Of a stretch of 64,000 nt of DNA, positions 9,181 through 19,114 are shown piece by piece. Location of the stretch: the NCBI GenBank assembly GCA_009773645.1, contig WSYB01000007.1, forward strand, positions 93,402 to 157,401, written 5' to 3'. This stretch comes from Geobacteraceae bacterium. Lineage in GTDB: Bacteria; Desulfobacterota; Desulfuromonadia; Geobacterales; Geobacteraceae. The notes below the pieces were generated by a model, which saw nothing but the letters and a program-made list of their open reading frames with translations, was not told the origin of the DNA and ran no database searches. The first letter of the stretch is position 1; the number at the start of each line of letters is the position of its first letter. A program made the position numbers and the translations under genes.

Positions 9181-9249
9181 GTGATCAGGGATCAGGGGAA
9201 AACCTTTCCCCCGCTTCCCGCTTCCCAGTTCCCTAGTCCCAGTTCCCTG
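9181..9249. repeat. Intergenic hairpin repeat, ATCAGGG / CTTCCCG type
   Basis: Left arm GTGATCAGGGATCAGGGG; right arm of CGCTTCC, CAGTTCCCTAG and CAGTTCCCTG units. It occupies the whole gap between lolD and bamA and ends two bases before the lolD stop codon. Confidence 0.55.
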
Positions 9250-9250
9250 T

Positions 9251-9922
9251 TTACTCAATCCGGCCGTCAACCAGCCGGATGGTCGTTCCCATTCTGGCGG
9301 CCAGTCTTTCGTTATGAGTGACGATGACCAGCGATATACCCCTTATGCGGTGAAGCTCTGCCAGAAGTCCATGGACCTCTTCACTGGTTTTCATATCCAG
9401 GTTGCCGGTCGGCTCGTCGGCCAACAGGATCTGCGGAGACTGAACCAAAGAACGGGCAATGGCTACCCTCTGCTGCTCACCTCCGGAAAGCTCCCCCGGC
9501 TTGTGTGTCAGGCGGTGAGAAAGCCCGACATCCCGCAAAAGCCCCTCGGCCGCCACTGTCGCCACTTCTCTTTTCTGGCCTGCGATCAAGAGAGGCATCA
9601 TGACATTCTCCAGCGCAGAAAACTCCGGCAGGAGGTGATGAAACTGAAAAACGAAACCGATGGTGCGGTTTCTGAACGCGGCCAGCGCGTTGTCGCTCAG
9701 CTTGAAGACATTCTCGCCTTTGAATAAAACCTCTCCCGATGAAGGTCCGTCCAGGGTGCCCATGATGTGCAGGAGGGTGCTTTTCCCTGCCCCGGAAGCC
9801 CCGACCAGGGCAATGGTTTCACCGGCGGCCACCTTGAGACTTATCCCCTTCAGCACCTCGACCTTCGCAACCCCGGAACCGTAAGACTTATAGAGGTCGA
9901 CAATATCCAGAAGGCTATTCAT
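9251..9922 (-). CDS. lolD: Lipoprotein release ABC transporter, ATP-binding protein LolD
   Basis: 223 residues. Walker [13 protein letters not shown] signature LSGGEQQR and Walker [13 protein letters not shown] are all intact. LolD powers the LolCDE complex that detaches lipoproteins from the inner membrane for delivery to the outer membrane. The frame is open further upstream, but the start is set at the ATG at 9922 ([15 protein letters not shown]), which begins the domain and overlaps the last eight bases of lolC. The pairing with LolC/E just upstream separates it from MacB-type relatives. Confidence 0.92.
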   Translation of the reverse strand: MNSLLDIVDLYKSYGSGVAKVEVLKGISLKVAAGETIALVGASGAGKSTLLHIMGTLDGPSSGEVLFKGENVFKLSDNALAAFRNRTIGFVFQFHHLLPEFSALENVMMPLLIAGQKREVATVAAEGLLRDVGLSHRLTHKPGELSGGEQQRVAIARSLVQSPQILLADEPTGNLDMKTSEEVHGLLAELHRIRGISLVIVTHNERLAARMGTTIRLVDGRIE

Positions 9923-11189
9923 AGCGGATCGCCTCCGCCGGCGGCAGTCGTGACGCCTGCCATGAGGGGTAGAGGGTCGCCACAAATGAAATGAGCACCG
10001 CGGTAACGGAGATGAGAACCACATCGGCCGGCACGACCTGCGAAGGAAACCGGTCCAGGTAATAGACATCTTTGCTGAACAGCTCAAAGCCGGTCACCCG
10101 TTGGACAAAACCGACAATCGGCTCAAGATTCAATGCCACTAAAAGGCCGCCCAGCACCCCGATTGCTGTGCCCAAAATGCCGATGACCAGCCCCTCGACG
10201 ATAAATATCTTCATGATGCTTCGGCTGGTGGCGCCCATGGATTTCAGGATCGCGATATCCTTTGTCTTTTCCATCACCACCATGAAGAGGGTGGAGGCAA
10301 TGCCGAAGGCGGCCACCAGCACGATCAGGGTCAGGATGATAAACATCACCATTTTTTCCGTCTTGAGGGCGAACAGGATGTTCTTGTTCATCTGCATCCA
10401 GTCCCTGGCATAAAAGGGAAACCCGAGCTGCCGGTTGATGTACCGGGCAATTTCGCCGGTCTTGTACACATCCGTAACCTTTAGCTGAATGCCGGTGACC
10501 ACGTTCCCGAGACCCAGAAAACCCTGCGCCTCATGGAGGGACACATAGGCAAGGGTGGAGTCATACTCGTACATGCCGGTGTTGAATATTCCGGTCACCC
10601 GGAATTGCTTCATCTTCGGGATCATCCCGAAGGGGGTAATATTCCCGAGGGGCGATACCACATTAATCGTATCTCCCACAAACAGGTTGAGGTTTTTCGC
10701 CAGTTCCTTCCCGATGATAATCCCCGGTTTGGAAAGTTCACCCTTGGCAAAGGGAGCGGGAACCGCGTTGTCCAGATCGGTCAGTTTCCCCTCGATCAGG
10801 GATTTGCTCATGTTGGTGACCTGGGGATCGGTTTTGGTATCTATCCCGCGCAACACAACGCCGGAAACATTCTTGCCGGTGGAGAGCATGACCTGGCTGT
10901 AAATAAAGGGTGTTGCCGCTACAACCCCTTTAATTTTCTTCAATTTTTCAATTGTGCCGGGATAATCTTCGATCCCCTCGTTGGATTTCAGGACTACAAT
11001 ATGGGCGTTTGTGCCGAGTATCTTCTCCGTCAGACTTTCTTCAAACCCGGTCATCACCGCCAGAACGATGATCAGGGCCATCACCCCCAGAGCGACACCG
11101 GCAGTGGAAATTACGGTAATTATGGAAATGAAGGCCGATTTACGCTTGGCCTTCAGATAGCGCAGGCCGATAAAGAGCTCGTAGGGCAT
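9915..11189 (-). CDS. Lipoprotein-releasing ABC transporter permease (LolC/LolE)
   Basis: 424 residues in the FtsX/MacB permease topology: one N-terminal membrane segment (about 20-45, [19 protein letters not shown]), a large periplasmic domain, then three C-terminal segments (about 282-308, 331-351 and 385-405) with the ending [18 protein letters not shown] typical of LolC/E. It extracts mature lipoproteins from the inner membrane with LolD. Only one permease gene is present, so the complex may be a LolF-like homodimer (inference). The gene overlaps lolD by eight bases. Confidence 0.9.
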   Translation of the reverse strand: MPYELFIGLRYLKAKRKSAFISIITVISTAGVALGVMALIIVLAVMTGFEESLTEKILGTNAHIVVLKSNEGIEDYPGTIEKLKKIKGVVAATPFIYSQVMLSTGKNVSGVVLRGIDTKTDPQVTNMSKSLIEGKLTDLDNAVPAPFAKGELSKPGIIIGKELAKNLNLFVGDTINVVSPLGNITPFGMIPKMKQFRVTGIFNTGMYEYDSTLAYVSLHEAQGFLGLGNVVTGIQLKVTDVYKTGEIARYINRQLGFPFYARDWMQMNKNILFALKTEKMVMFIILTLIVLVAAFGIASTLFMVVMEKTKDIAILKSMGATSRSIMKIFIVEGLVIGILGTAIGVLGGLLVALNLEPIVGFVQRVTGFELFSKDVYYLDRFPSQVVPADVVLISVTAVLISFVATLYPSWQASRLPPAEAIRYE

Positions 11190-11196
11190 AATAACC

Positions 11197-11278
11197 TGGG
11201 ATCAGGGATTGGGAATTGAGGATTGGGGATCAGGAAATCCGTTTTTGCCGGTCACTGGTCCCCAATTCCCGGTCCCCG
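11197..11278. repeat. Intergenic hairpin repeat, GGGATCAGGGATTGGG-type
   Basis: Left arm of CTGGGATCAGGGATTGGGAA-like units; right arm CACTGGTCCCCAATTCCCGG-like. The arms are complementary in type. It fills the gap between lysS and lolC and abuts the lysS stop codon. Confidence 0.6.
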
Positions 11279-12754
11279 TTATTGTTCTTTCCTGAGCTGC
11301 GGAAACAGGATCACGTCACGGATGGAAGGTGAATCGGTCAGGAGCATCACCAGCCGATCAATGCCGATTCCCTCTCCGGCAGTGGGAGGCATGCCGTATT
11401 CCAACGCCCGGATATAGTCCTCATCCATGAAGTGGGCCTCTTCATCGCCCTTAGCCTTTGCCGCCACCTGAGCAAGAAAACGTTCCTTCTGGTCCCGCGG
11501 ATCATTCAGCTCGGAAAAGGCGTTGGCCATCTCGCGGCCGGCACAGTAAAATTCAAACCGGTCAACTATCTCCGGATCGTGATCGTTCTTCCGGGAGAGT
11601 GGAGAAACTTCCGTAGGATAGGCGGTTATAAAGGTCGGCTGGATCAGCTTGAGTTCCGCAACCTCCTCAAAGATCTCGATGATCAGCTTGCCGTAACCGA
11701 TATCCGCAGGGAGATCGAGGCCGAGCCGCTGGGCGTAGGCATAGGCAAGGTCACGGTCTGCCAGTGATTTCGCATCTATATCACCGTATTCCAGGATGGC
11801 CTCGGTCACGGTCAGCCGTCTCCAGGGGCGTTTGAAACTGATGTCGGTCCCCTGGTATACAAAGTCGAGGGTGCCGAGCAACTCCTGCGCCACATGGCAG
11901 AGGAGCTGCTCGGTGAAATCCATCAGGTCTTCGAATGTGGCATAGGCCTGGTAGAACTCCATCATGGTGAATTCGGGGTTGTGGCGGATCGAAATCCCTT
12001 CGTTCCGGAAGTTACGGTTGATTTCGAAAACCTTTTCAAACCCGCCGACCACAAGCCTTTTCAGATAGAGTTCAGGGGCGATGCGTAAAAAAAGCTCCAT
12101 ATCGAGCGCGTTGTGATGGGTGACAAAAGGGCGCGCCGTCGCCCCGCCCGGAATCGGCTGCATCATCGGCGTCTCGACTTCGAGGAAATCATGGCCGGTC
12201 ATGAATTCGCGGATGAGATTGACAACGCGGGAACGCTTGATAAAGACTTCCCGCACCTCGGGGTGGACGATGAGGTCCACATAACGCTGCCGGTATCGGG
12301 TTTCCACATCGGTCAAGCCGTGGAATTTCTCCGGCAGCGGCAAAAGGGATTTGGTCAGAAGTCTTATCTCGGTGACATGGAGGGAAAGCTCGCCCGTTTT
12401 GGTGCGAAAAGGGCATCCGACGGCACCTACGATATCTCCGATGTCAAAGGTCTCAAACCCCGCAAAAGACTCATCGCCGATTGCATCCTTCTTCACATAA
12501 AGCTGCATCCGTCCCTTGCGGTCCTGCACCTGGACAAAAGCGGCCTTGCCGAATGAGCGCCGGGCAATGATCCGTCCGGCGACGACAAAGGTCTGCGGAT
12601 CGTCTTCGATCGTCTGGATATGGCCATAGGCGGCCTGCAGATCGGCCGATGTCTGCTTCGGTCTGAAATCGTTCGGATAGGGATTGATCCCCGCCTCCCA
12701 CAGCGCATCCACCTTGCGTCGTCTCTGCAACAGCAGCTCGCTCAACTCTTCCAT
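11279..12754 (-). CDS. lysS: Lysyl-tRNA synthetase, class II
   Basis: 491 residues. An N-terminal OB-fold anticodon-binding domain (about 50-150) precedes a class II catalytic core with motif 2 FRNEGISIRHNPEFT and motif 3 GEGIGIDRLVML. It charges tRNA-Lys in the cytoplasm. A TTG at 12760 is in frame, but the ATG at 12754 has GAAGG six bases upstream and is preferred. It is probably the first gene of the minus-strand block that continues into lolC, with a repeat element between them. Confidence 0.95.
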   Translation of the reverse strand: MEELSELLLQRRRKVDALWEAGINPYPNDFRPKQTSADLQAAYGHIQTIEDDPQTFVVAGRIIARRSFGKAAFVQVQDRKGRMQLYVKKDAIGDESFAGFETFDIGDIVGAVGCPFRTKTGELSLHVTEIRLLTKSLLPLPEKFHGLTDVETRYRQRYVDLIVHPEVREVFIKRSRVVNLIREFMTGHDFLEVETPMMQPIPGGATARPFVTHHNALDMELFLRIAPELYLKRLVVGGFEKVFEINRNFRNEGISIRHNPEFTMMEFYQAYATFEDLMDFTEQLLCHVAQELLGTLDFVYQGTDISFKRPWRRLTVTEAILEYGDIDAKSLADRDLAYAYAQRLGLDLPADIGYGKLIIEIFEEVAELKLIQPTFITAYPTEVSPLSRKNDHDPEIVDRFEFYCAGREMANAFSELNDPRDQKERFLAQVAAKAKGDEEAHFMDEDYIRALEYGMPPTAGEGIGIDRLVMLLTDSPSIRDVILFPQLRKEQ

Positions 12755-12946
12755 CGGCAACCTTCACCCTTTCTCAAGAACACGCAACCGGCCGGTTTCA
12801 CAAACCGACAAATTAGCCGTTTCATCGTCCTAAGTCAAGCAAAAAGGGGGAAGGAACGGCTCCGGCGATATCACGTGAACGCATTTTCTTCAGGGGTTTT
12901 GTAACGAGGAAGGTTCAAACGGGCAAAATATCTCCGCCCATCAGCA

Positions 12947-12977
12947 ACAAAGCCTACCGCAACGAGGTAGGCTTTGT
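12947..12977 (-). terminator. Inverted repeat, probable terminator of the HD-GYP gene
   Basis: A 12-bp perfect stem (ACAAAGCCTACC with GGTAGGCTTTGT) and a seven-base loop lie 26 bases past the stop of the minus-strand HD-GYP gene. There is only a weak T run after the stem. The rest of the gap 12755-13002 shows nothing else recognisable. Confidence 0.55.
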
Positions 12978-13002
12978 CATTTCAGCAATTGTAATCGGGA
13001 TT

Positions 13003-13899
13003 TCAGCAGTTCCCCACCGTGCTGTACAACCTGGCGCCGAAATGCTTTTCCGTCAGGTTCACCACATCGGGCTCCTGGGTGATGTCGTCGAGCACATTCA
13101 AAAACGCCTCAACAACCCGCGGGTCGAACTGCCCCCCCGCATTGGAATAAAGCTCTTCCAGCGCCTCCCGCATGAGCATGGCGCTGCGGTACGGGCGTTC
13201 GGATGTCATGGCGTCAAAGGCATCGGCTACCGCCATTATTCTGGCCTCAAGGGGGATCGTCAGCCCTTTCAGACCGTAAGGGTACCCGGTGCCGTCAAAT
13301 CTTTCGTGATGATGGAGTACGGCCGGTGTGAAATTACGCAGGGACTTTACCGAATCAAGCATTTCCGCACCCATAACCGGGTGTTTCCTGATTATCGCCT
13401 GCTCTTCCGCGGTCAGGGGACCTTCCTTGAGGGAGATATAATCGGGCACCCATATATTCCCGATATCATGGAACAATGCCGCTTGTTCCAGAGAGTGCAA
13501 TTCTTCGCTGGCAAGCCCCATTGCCTTGCCTATTTTCACCGCAAAACCGGCAACCCTTGCAGAATGGCCGCTGGCATATGCATCATTGGCGTCAACGGCA
13601 ATCGCTATGGACTGCAAGGTTGATGTATACGTCTCTTCAAGTCTCGCCAGGGATTCGGTCAGTTCGACTTTTTCCCCGGCCAATTCCCAGTTCCTTCCTA
13701 CCATGCGAAGCGCCAACGTGCGCTCTATATGCCTCAACGCAAAGTACAACAAACACATGACCGCTGCTATATATACGGCGCCGTATAATCGGGCTCCACT
13801 CAGATAGCCGGCCAGACACCACCAGAGCAGGCCACCTGCCAGAGTAAGCACCACCATACAACATTTCGCATAACTGCCGGTCAGACCCTTCCCACCCAT
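13003..13899 (-). CDS. Membrane-anchored HD-GYP domain protein, probable cyclic-di-GMP phosphodiesterase
   Basis: 298 residues. Two hydrophobic segments near the N-terminus (about 11-32 and 37-57) are followed by a short coiled linker and an HD-GYP domain from about residue 95. The key motifs are intact: GHSARVAGFA, the HD pair in FHDIGNI, HHERFDGTGYP, and VADAFDAMTSERPY. The family hydrolyses cyclic di-GMP (some members 3'3'-cGAMP). There is no receiver domain, so any signal would be sensed by the membrane part or another protein. AAAGGAG precedes the ATG. It is a single-gene unit between lysS and doxX. Confidence 0.85.
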   Translation of the reverse strand: MGGKGLTGSYAKCCMVVLTLAGGLLWWCLAGYLSGARLYGAVYIAAVMCLLYFALRHIERTLALRMVGRNWELAGEKVELTESLARLEETYTSTLQSIAIAVDANDAYASGHSARVAGFAVKIGKAMGLASEELHSLEQAALFHDIGNIWVPDYISLKEGPLTAEEQAIIRKHPVMGAEMLDSVKSLRNFTPAVLHHHERFDGTGYPYGLKGLTIPLEARIMAVADAFDAMTSERPYRSAMLMREALEELYSNAGGQFDPRVVEAFLNVLDDITQEPDVVNLTEKHFGARLYSTVGNC

Positions 13900-13967
13900 T
13901 ACACTCTCCTTTGAAACGCCTTTTAACTCCTTATCGTCAGGGTATGCATAAACTTGAATCGAAATCT

Positions 13968-13987
13968 ACGGCTTTGTAAAAAGCCGT
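13968..13987. repeat. Small hairpin ACGGCTTT-AAAGCCGT
   Basis: Eight-base arms around four bases in the divergent gap between the HD-GYP gene and doxX. It could be a leader structure or regulatory site; no T run follows. Confidence 0.35.
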
Positions 13988-14054
13988 TCACGGCCCTTTA
14001 TACTTTACATACCACTCACTGCTGATAAACTTGATGAAAAAAGGAGGGTTCACC

Positions 14055-14507
14055 ATGCTAAAGCTCTTCCAGACGGATGATACGTGGTCCGGTTTGATCC
14101 TGCGGGTAATGCTGGGGGTCGTCATGTTCCCGCACGGCGCCCAGAAGCTGTTGGGGTGGTTCGGCGGTCACGGCTTCGCCGCTTCCATGAGCGCCTTTAC
14201 CGACAAGATGCACATCCCCGCAGCACTCGCCTTCCTGGTAATAATCGCCGAATCCGTGGGCTCCCTGGGGCTCATCTGCGGCTTCCTCACACGGGTGGCG
14301 GCATTCGGCATCCTGTGCAACATGATCGGCGCCATCATCCTGGTCCACTGGCCGAACGGCTTTTTCATGAACTGGTTCGGCAAACAAGCGGGGGAGGGTT
14401 TCGAGTATCACCTCCTTGCCATCGCCATGGCCCTTGCCCTTTTTATCTCGGGTGGGGGCAAGGGGTCTCTTGACCGTGCAATTGCAGCACAGCTGAAAGA
14501 AAAATGA
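14055..14507 (+). CDS. DoxX family membrane protein
   Basis: 150 residues with four hydrophobic segments. It begins [20 protein letters not shown] and has the family features [14 protein letters not shown] and [15 protein letters not shown]. DoxX proteins are small inner-membrane proteins tied loosely to redox and sulfur metabolism; the exact function is unknown. The ATG at 14055 is chosen over one at 14031 because AAGGAGG (14041-14047) precedes it at good distance. Monocistronic by spacing. Confidence 0.85.
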   Translation: MLKLFQTDDTWSGLILRVMLGVVMFPHGAQKLLGWFGGHGFAASMSAFTDKMHIPAALAFLVIIAESVGSLGLICGFLTRVAAFGILCNMIGAIILVHWPNGFFMNWFGKQAGEGFEYHLLAIAMALALFISGGGKGSLDRAIAAQLKEK

Positions 14508-14583
14508 CGGCTTCGGGAGAACCGATGACTCGGACTAAACGGCTGAAAAAAGGATAAAGCGCACATTCGTCCGATTCAACTGC

Positions 14584-14611
14584 TTGACATTGCACATGCA
14601 TTTGTTACGGT
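14584..14611 (+). promoter_or_regulatory. Candidate sigma-70 promoter of the cold-shock gene
   Basis: TTGACA at 14584-14589, a 16-base spacer, then TACGGT at 14606-14611. The -35 is perfect and the -10 weak. The 5' leader of about 50 bases is shorter than that of E. coli cspA. Confidence 0.4.
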
Positions 14612-14668
14612 TACTCATGTCCGCGGATGCTCCCGGAAAAAATTAAAGGTAACAGGAGAATGAACGAA

Positions 14669-14869
14669 ATGGAAAAAGGGACGGTAAAATGGTTTAATGA
14701 CAGCAAGGGGTTTGGTTTTATCGAGCGGGAGAATGGAGAGGATGTATTCGTGCATTTCTCCGCCATCACCGGCGAAGGGTTTAAATCCCTTGCCGAAGGT
14801 GATAAGGTGACGTTCGATGTGGTCAAGGGGCCGAAGGGGCTGCAAGCGGCCAACGTAAAGAGAGCTTAA
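14669..14869 (+). CDS. Cold-shock domain protein, CspA family
   Basis: 66 residues, exactly the usual size. [20 protein letters not shown] holds RNP1 (KGFGFI), and DVFVHFSAI is RNP2. It is a single-stranded nucleic acid chaperone. Of three in-frame ATGs, the one at 14669 is chosen because it gives the standard N-terminus; AGGAG lies about 11 bases upstream. It is followed by a strong terminator. Confidence 0.93.
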   Translation: MEKGTVKWFNDSKGFGFIERENGEDVFVHFSAITGEGFKSLAEGDKVTFDVVKGPKGLQAANVKRA

Positions 14870-14888
14870 GCGCAGTTCGCTATTCGGC

Positions 14889-14919
14889 AAAAAAGCCCCG
14901 GGGAAACCCGGGGCTTTTT
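14889..14919. terminator. Bidirectional rho-independent terminator
   Basis: GC-rich stem AAGCCCCGGG / CCCGGGGCTT with a short A-rich loop, a T run on the right and an A run on the left. It serves the cold-shock gene on the plus strand and can also stop the minus-strand unit ending with the epimerase at 15003. Confidence 0.85.
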
Positions 14920-15002
14920 CGACGGGAGAGGAACAAAAACGTCAATGTCCTGTCGTTGTAACGTGGGGAGTGCATGGTTTTGGATTCTGCATCGTGAGCA
15001 TC

Positions 15003-15974
15003 CTACCGTTCTTTGTACCACCTGACAAATTCCCCGACCCCATCTTCAATGGAGGTCGTCGGGCGGTAGCCTAAGATGGAGCCTGATTTGGCGATGTCGG
15101 CAAAGGTCCGCTGCACGTCCCCGGGCTGGAGCGGCAGCCTCTCGATCACCGCCATTTTCCCCGTCTCGGCCTCGATGACTTCCACCAACCGGCGGAGTTC
15201 AACGGGCCGCGATTCCCCCAGATTGAAGATGTCGTAACGGTGCTCGTCGGCGCAAACCCAGGCAAACGCCCGCATGACACCGTCGATGATGTCGCTGATG
15301 AAGGTGTAATCGCGGCTGGTGGTCCCGTCGCCGTAAAAGGGGATCGGCTTCCCCCCGGAGATCATTCTGGTGAACTTGTTGATGGCGAGATCGGGGCGCT
15401 GGCGCGGGCCGTAGACCGTGAAAAACCGGAGGCAGGCGATGTTCATGGCGTAGAGATGGTGATAAGTGTAACAGATGAGCTCGCCGGCCTTCTTGGTAGC
15501 GGCGTAGGGGGAGATGGGGCGGTCGACCGGGTCGCTTTCTGCGAAGGGGACCTTCGGATTGTCGCCGTAAACGGAAGAGCTGGAGGCAAAGAGAAAGGGG
15601 CGTATCCCGGCGCCCCTGGCCGCCTCCAGGAGGTTCATGGTCCCCCGGATATTGACCTCCTCGTAGAAGAGCGGTTTTTCGATGGATGGACGCACGCCGG
15701 CGGCGGCGGCAAGATGGATGACCGCCTGCGGGGCTTCCTGAGCAAAAATCGCCGTTACCCATTCCCCATCCCGGATATCCCCTTCGCACAGGAGAACCTC
15801 CCGCCCGCAATCATGGGCGGTTCCCATCACTTCCTCAATATTTCGCCGCTTTATTGCCGGGTCGTAGAAATCGTTGAAATTGTCAATGATGGCCACGTCA
15901 TGGCCACCCCGGACCAGCCGTTCGCACAGGTGAGAACCGATAAAACCGGCGCCGCCGGTCACAAGTATTCGCAT
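15003..15974 (-). CDS. NAD-dependent epimerase, probable UDP-glucuronate 4-epimerase
   Basis: 323 residues, extended SDR fold. [20 protein letters not shown] binds NAD; the catalytic Ser region is ASSSSVYGD and Tyr-Lys is in SPYAATKKAGE. The pattern NFNDFYDPAIKRRN is typical of GalE-like UDP-glucuronate epimerases (CapI/LspL), which make UDP-galacturonate for envelope polysaccharide. The ATG at 15974 has GAAGGAG five bases upstream and is preferred over one at 16025. It fits with Ugd and Uxs encoded 4-7 kb upstream, which make and use UDP-glucuronate. Confidence 0.8.
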   Translation of the reverse strand: MRILVTGGAGFIGSHLCERLVRGGHDVAIIDNFNDFYDPAIKRRNIEEVMGTAHDCGREVLLCEGDIRDGEWVTAIFAQEAPQAVIHLAAAAGVRPSIEKPLFYEEVNIRGTMNLLEAARGAGIRPFLFASSSSVYGDNPKVPFAESDPVDRPISPYAATKKAGELICYTYHHLYAMNIACLRFFTVYGPRQRPDLAINKFTRMISGGKPIPFYGDGTTSRDYTFISDIIDGVMRAFAWVCADEHRYDIFNLGESRPVELRRLVEVIEAETGKMAVIERLPLQPGDVQRTFADIAKSGSILGYRPTTSIEDGVGEFVRWYKER

Positions 15975-16059
15975 GTTGACTCCTTCATCGTACGCCGGAC
16001 AACAAAAAAGACAGACTGCACGCATTGCACAGCACGATTTATCCCAGAAAAAGCACTTT

Positions 16060-16197
16060 GAACACGGATCAAATCTGATTTATACGGATTTTCACGGATT
16101 TAAACCACTGAGAGCATTAACCCAAAAGGTTATGGTAGTAACCCGATCTCCTTGAATCATCACTTTAATCCGCTTTTTCCGTGTTAATCCGTGTCCA
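16060..16197. repeat. Intergenic repeat, CACGGATTTACACGGATT-type
   Basis: Left arm AACACGGATCAAATCTGATT and TATACGGATTTTCACGGATT; right arm TTAATCCGCTTTTTCCGTG and TTAATCCGTGTCC in reverse orientation, 70 bases apart. It fills the gap between the SPOR gene and the epimerase gene. Confidence 0.6.
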
Positions 16198-16213
16198 ATT
16201 GCCGTTTTTAGGT

Positions 16214-16969
16214 TTATTCAGGGACAACTAGCGCCCCTTTCCCGGCCTTCTTCGCCAGTTCGGTCGCAGACTCCTGGTCCAGACGCCTCCCGACCCGTAC
16301 CCTGTACCAGAGCCCCTTCCCCGGGAGGTTAGACTCAACGATATACGCAGCCAGCCCTCTGGCTGCCACCCTCGCTTTGACCTCCTCGGCTTCCTTCCTC
16401 TCACGATAAGAGGCAATCTGCACGGAAAAATTACCGTTGTCCTGTTCGGGCTTCTTCCCAGGGCTCTCCTTTTCCGGTTTATTCATTGCTGCTTTTCCCG
16501 TATCACCGGACTCTTCAACGCTCTTCTCCTGCCTGTCCGGTGGCGGGAGAACCGCCGGCTTTACGGTTTTCTGCGGCTGAGGCTGCTTGACATCCGGAGA
16601 AGGAGGAGCCGCCGGTATTACAGTTCCCGGATCGCCGGGCCTTTTCGGATTGAGGCCGCTGCCGATTACCGCCTTATTCCCTTTCGAAAGGGTCTCGTAA
16701 AAGGTCAGGGGAGGCTCCTGCGTCCTGACGGCGTAGCCGGCAGGGCGCTGTAGAGGTACCGGGTCCGTGGGGGCTCCCTTGACACTCCGGGGGCTCGTGT
16801 CTGCAATGCTTTGTCGTGCAGGCTTGAACATGAGCCAGCCGGCCAGGACGCCAAGCCCAAAGGCCGTAACAACGGCGCCTGCAATGAGAAAAATAAAAAT
16901 CCCGACCGGCTGCTTCCGTGGCCGGTTTTTACTGACCTGCTTACGTTCGCTGTAATCAAGTACCATCAT
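16214..16969 (-). CDS. Inner-membrane SPOR domain protein
   Basis: 251 residues. A short cytoplasmic basic N-terminus is followed by one membrane segment (about 22-46, GIFIFLIAGAVVTAFGLGVL), a long Pro/Lys-rich linker (about 60-170) and a C-terminal SPOR domain (about 175-251, FSVQIASYRERKEAEEVKA). SPOR domains bind denuded septal peptidoglycan, so a cell-division role is likely, like FtsN or DedD. It follows argS by 28 bases. The first ATG of an ATG-ATG pair at 16969 is taken; GGGA precedes it. Confidence 0.85.
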   Translation of the reverse strand: MMVLDYSERKQVSKNRPRKQPVGIFIFLIAGAVVTAFGLGVLAGWLMFKPARQSIADTSPRSVKGAPTDPVPLQRPAGYAVRTQEPPLTFYETLSKGNKAVIGSGLNPKRPGDPGTVIPAAPPSPDVKQPQPQKTVKPAVLPPPDRQEKSVEESGDTGKAAMNKPEKESPGKKPEQDNGNFSVQIASYRERKEAEEVKARVAARGLAAYIVESNLPGKGLWYRVRVGRRLDQESATELAKKAGKGALVVPE

Positions 16970-16997
16970 CAACGATCCCAACTCTTACCAAGGGGCG

Positions 16998-18683
16998 TCA
17001 CATCTTTTCCGGGGCAGAAATGCCGAGCATGGCGAGCGCGTTTTTCAAGGTCCGGGCGACGCATTTCAACAGAAAAAGGCGGGCAGCAGTCAGCTCGACA
17101 TCCTCGGTAATCACCCGGTTCTTGTTGTAAAAGCTGTGGAACTGACCGGCCAGTTCCTGCAGGTAATAGGTAATCCGGTGGGGTTCGAAGTTAAGGGCGC
17201 TCCCCTCCACCACCTCCGGGAAAGCGGCGAGTGTCTTGATGATCGTCATCTCCTCCTGCGTCGCAAGACGCCCAAGGGGGGCGCTTCCGGTTTCCGGCGG
17301 GACAAACCCCTTCTCCGCGGCATTCTCGAATATGCTGCGGATCCGCGCATGGGCATACTGTACATAATAGACCGGGTTATCGAGGGTCTGCTGCTTCGCC
17401 AGGTCAATGTCAAAGACAAGCTGGGAATCGGGCTTGCGCATGACAAAAAAGAAACGGGTGGCGTCGCGCCCCACCTCGTCGATCAGGTCCCGCAGGGTAA
17501 CGTAGGAGCCTGCACGCTTGGAGATCTTTACCTCCTGGCCGCCGCGCATTACCGTCACCATCTGGTGCAGCACGTACTCCGGCCATCCTTTCGGAACCCC
17601 CACGTTCAGCGCCTGCAAACCGGCTCGCACACGCGTGATGGTGCTGTGGTGGTCGGCACCCTGCTCGTTAATGACGCGGGTGAAACCCCGCTCCCATTTG
17701 TCCAGATGGTAGGCGACGTCAGGGACGAAGTACGTGTAGCTGCCGTCGGCCTTGCGCATAACCCGGTCCTTGTCGTCGCCGAAGTCCGTAGTGCGCAGCC
17801 AGAGCGCACCGTCCTGTTCATAAGTGTGGCCACTTTCAATGAGACGCCGGACCACCGCTTCGACGCGGCCGTCGGCATAGAGACTCGACTCGAGGGAGTA
17901 AACGTCGAAGTGGACATCGAAGGCCGTAAGGTCCTGGTCCTGCTCCCGGCGTAAGTATGCGACGGCGAAGCGGCGGATGGCGTCCAGGTCGTGTGGGTCG
18001 CCGGCGGCAGTGACGTGCTGGTCGTCGGCGTCAACCTTCTCGCGCGCCAGATAGGATCGGGCCACGTCCATGATGTAGTCGCCCTGGTAGCCGTCGGCCG
18101 GCCAGCGAGGGTCGCCCGGCTCCAGCCCAAGGCAGCGCGCCTGTACCGAGAGCGCCAGGTTGACGATCTGTTGACCGGCATCATTGTAATAAAACTCGCG
18201 GGTTACATCCCACCCGGTAACAGCCAGCAGGCGGCAGATGGTATCACCGATGGCGGCGCCCCGGCCGTGCCCGATATGGAGGGGTCCGGTGGGATTGGCG
18301 CTGACGAATTCCACCTGGACCCTTTCCCCCCCGCCGATCCGGCTTTGGCCGTAATCTGCCCCTGCCCGGTCGATGGCCAGGAGGGTCGTGCGCCATGCGT
18401 CATCCTTGACATGGAAATTGATAAAGCCGGGGCCTGCCACTTCCACCCTGTCGCAGATATCGGCGCTCCCTTCGAGATGTTTGATCAATGTTTCGGCTAC
18501 TGCACGGGGGGCCTTCTTCTCCGCTTTCGCCAGCAGCATGGCGGCATTGGTGGCGAAATCCCCATGATCCGCATGGGCAGGTTTTTCTATGATTATTGTC
18601 GGAAGAAGGCCGGAACTGAGGGTCCCATCGGCGAAACAACGCTCAAGCCCTTTCCTGACAAGTTCAATCAACAGCTCTTTCAT
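16998..18683 (-). CDS. argS: Arginyl-tRNA synthetase
   Basis: 561 residues. The N-terminal additional domain (1-110) is followed by a class I core with the HIGH motif in [13 protein letters not shown] and KISKR in [15 protein letters not shown], then a C-terminal anticodon-binding domain ending [12 protein letters not shown]. It charges tRNA-Arg. The start is the ATG at 18683 with GGAGG just upstream, rather than the adjacent TTG. It is followed closely by the SPOR gene. Confidence 0.95.
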   Translation of the reverse strand: MKELLIELVRKGLERCFADGTLSSGLLPTIIIEKPAHADHGDFATNAAMLLAKAEKKAPRAVAETLIKHLEGSADICDRVEVAGPGFINFHVKDDAWRTTLLAIDRAGADYGQSRIGGGERVQVEFVSANPTGPLHIGHGRGAAIGDTICRLLAVTGWDVTREFYYNDAGQQIVNLALSVQARCLGLEPGDPRWPADGYQGDYIMDVARSYLAREKVDADDQHVTAAGDPHDLDAIRRFAVAYLRREQDQDLTAFDVHFDVYSLESSLYADGRVEAVVRRLIESGHTYEQDGALWLRTTDFGDDKDRVMRKADGSYTYFVPDVAYHLDKWERGFTRVINEQGADHHSTITRVRAGLQALNVGVPKGWPEYVLHQMVTVMRGGQEVKISKRAGSYVTLRDLIDEVGRDATRFFFVMRKPDSQLVFDIDLAKQQTLDNPVYYVQYAHARIRSIFENAAEKGFVPPETGSAPLGRLATQEEMTIIKTLAAFPEVVEGSALNFEPHRITYYLQELAGQFHSFYNKNRVITEDVELTAARLFLLKCVARTLKNALAMLGISAPEKM

Positions 18684-18886
18684 CAATCCTCCCGGCTTTT
18701 CTGGTCACCCGGTTTTTCACCTTTTTCCTGCTAATCGTCGCTCTTAAGGGACACATCCCTCGTAAAATCCGGGCAGTGAGCCCCGCCGTCAGGGACGCAG
18801 AATTTCTTGGCGCAGTTCTCCCGCCAGGCGCATACCGCACAGAATTGTCGTTGGTTTTTGCAACTCACGATAAAAACATCCTTTTT

Positions 18887-19114
18887 GCCACAGAGACACA
18901 GCGTCACAGAGAAAATTTGAAATCACAGATAAAGCGGTTCCAGCTTCACGATTACTTCAAGATTACCCCGATTCCAAAAGAATTCAGGTTTAAGATCCTG
19001 AAAATCGTGAGGTAATCGTGAGGCTGACAAATGCTTTTCACAATTTTTTCCGAAAGATCCAAACATTCAGTACACGTTATCGCTTCTCTCCGTGCCTCTG
19101 CGGCTCTGTGGCGG
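18887..19114. repeat. Long inverted intergenic repeat, CCACAGAGNCACAGAG-type
   Basis: The 393-base gap between argS and the ftsB-like gene holds no gene. It has a left arm at 18887-18914 (GCCACAGAGACACAGCGTC, then CACAGAG) and a right arm at 19081-19114 of the reverse-complement type (CTCCGTGCCTCTGCGGCTCT). Between them are shorter inverted pieces (CACGATTACTTC and GAGGTAATCGTGA). The right arm lies inside the 3' end of the ftsB-like gene. An open frame across the left arm (18776-19015) is judged non-coding. Confidence 0.55.

Noticed and set aside
15199..15810. Minus-strand open frame of 203 codons inside the epimerase gene, different phase
   Set aside because: Arginine/proline-rich out-of-frame reading of a GC-rich gene; the epimerase frame has all SDR motifs.
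18776..19015. Possible small gene in the argS-ftsB gap
   Set aside because: Its sequence is made of the CACAGAG-type repeat (ATETQRHREN) and has no ribosome-binding site; such frames come from repeats.
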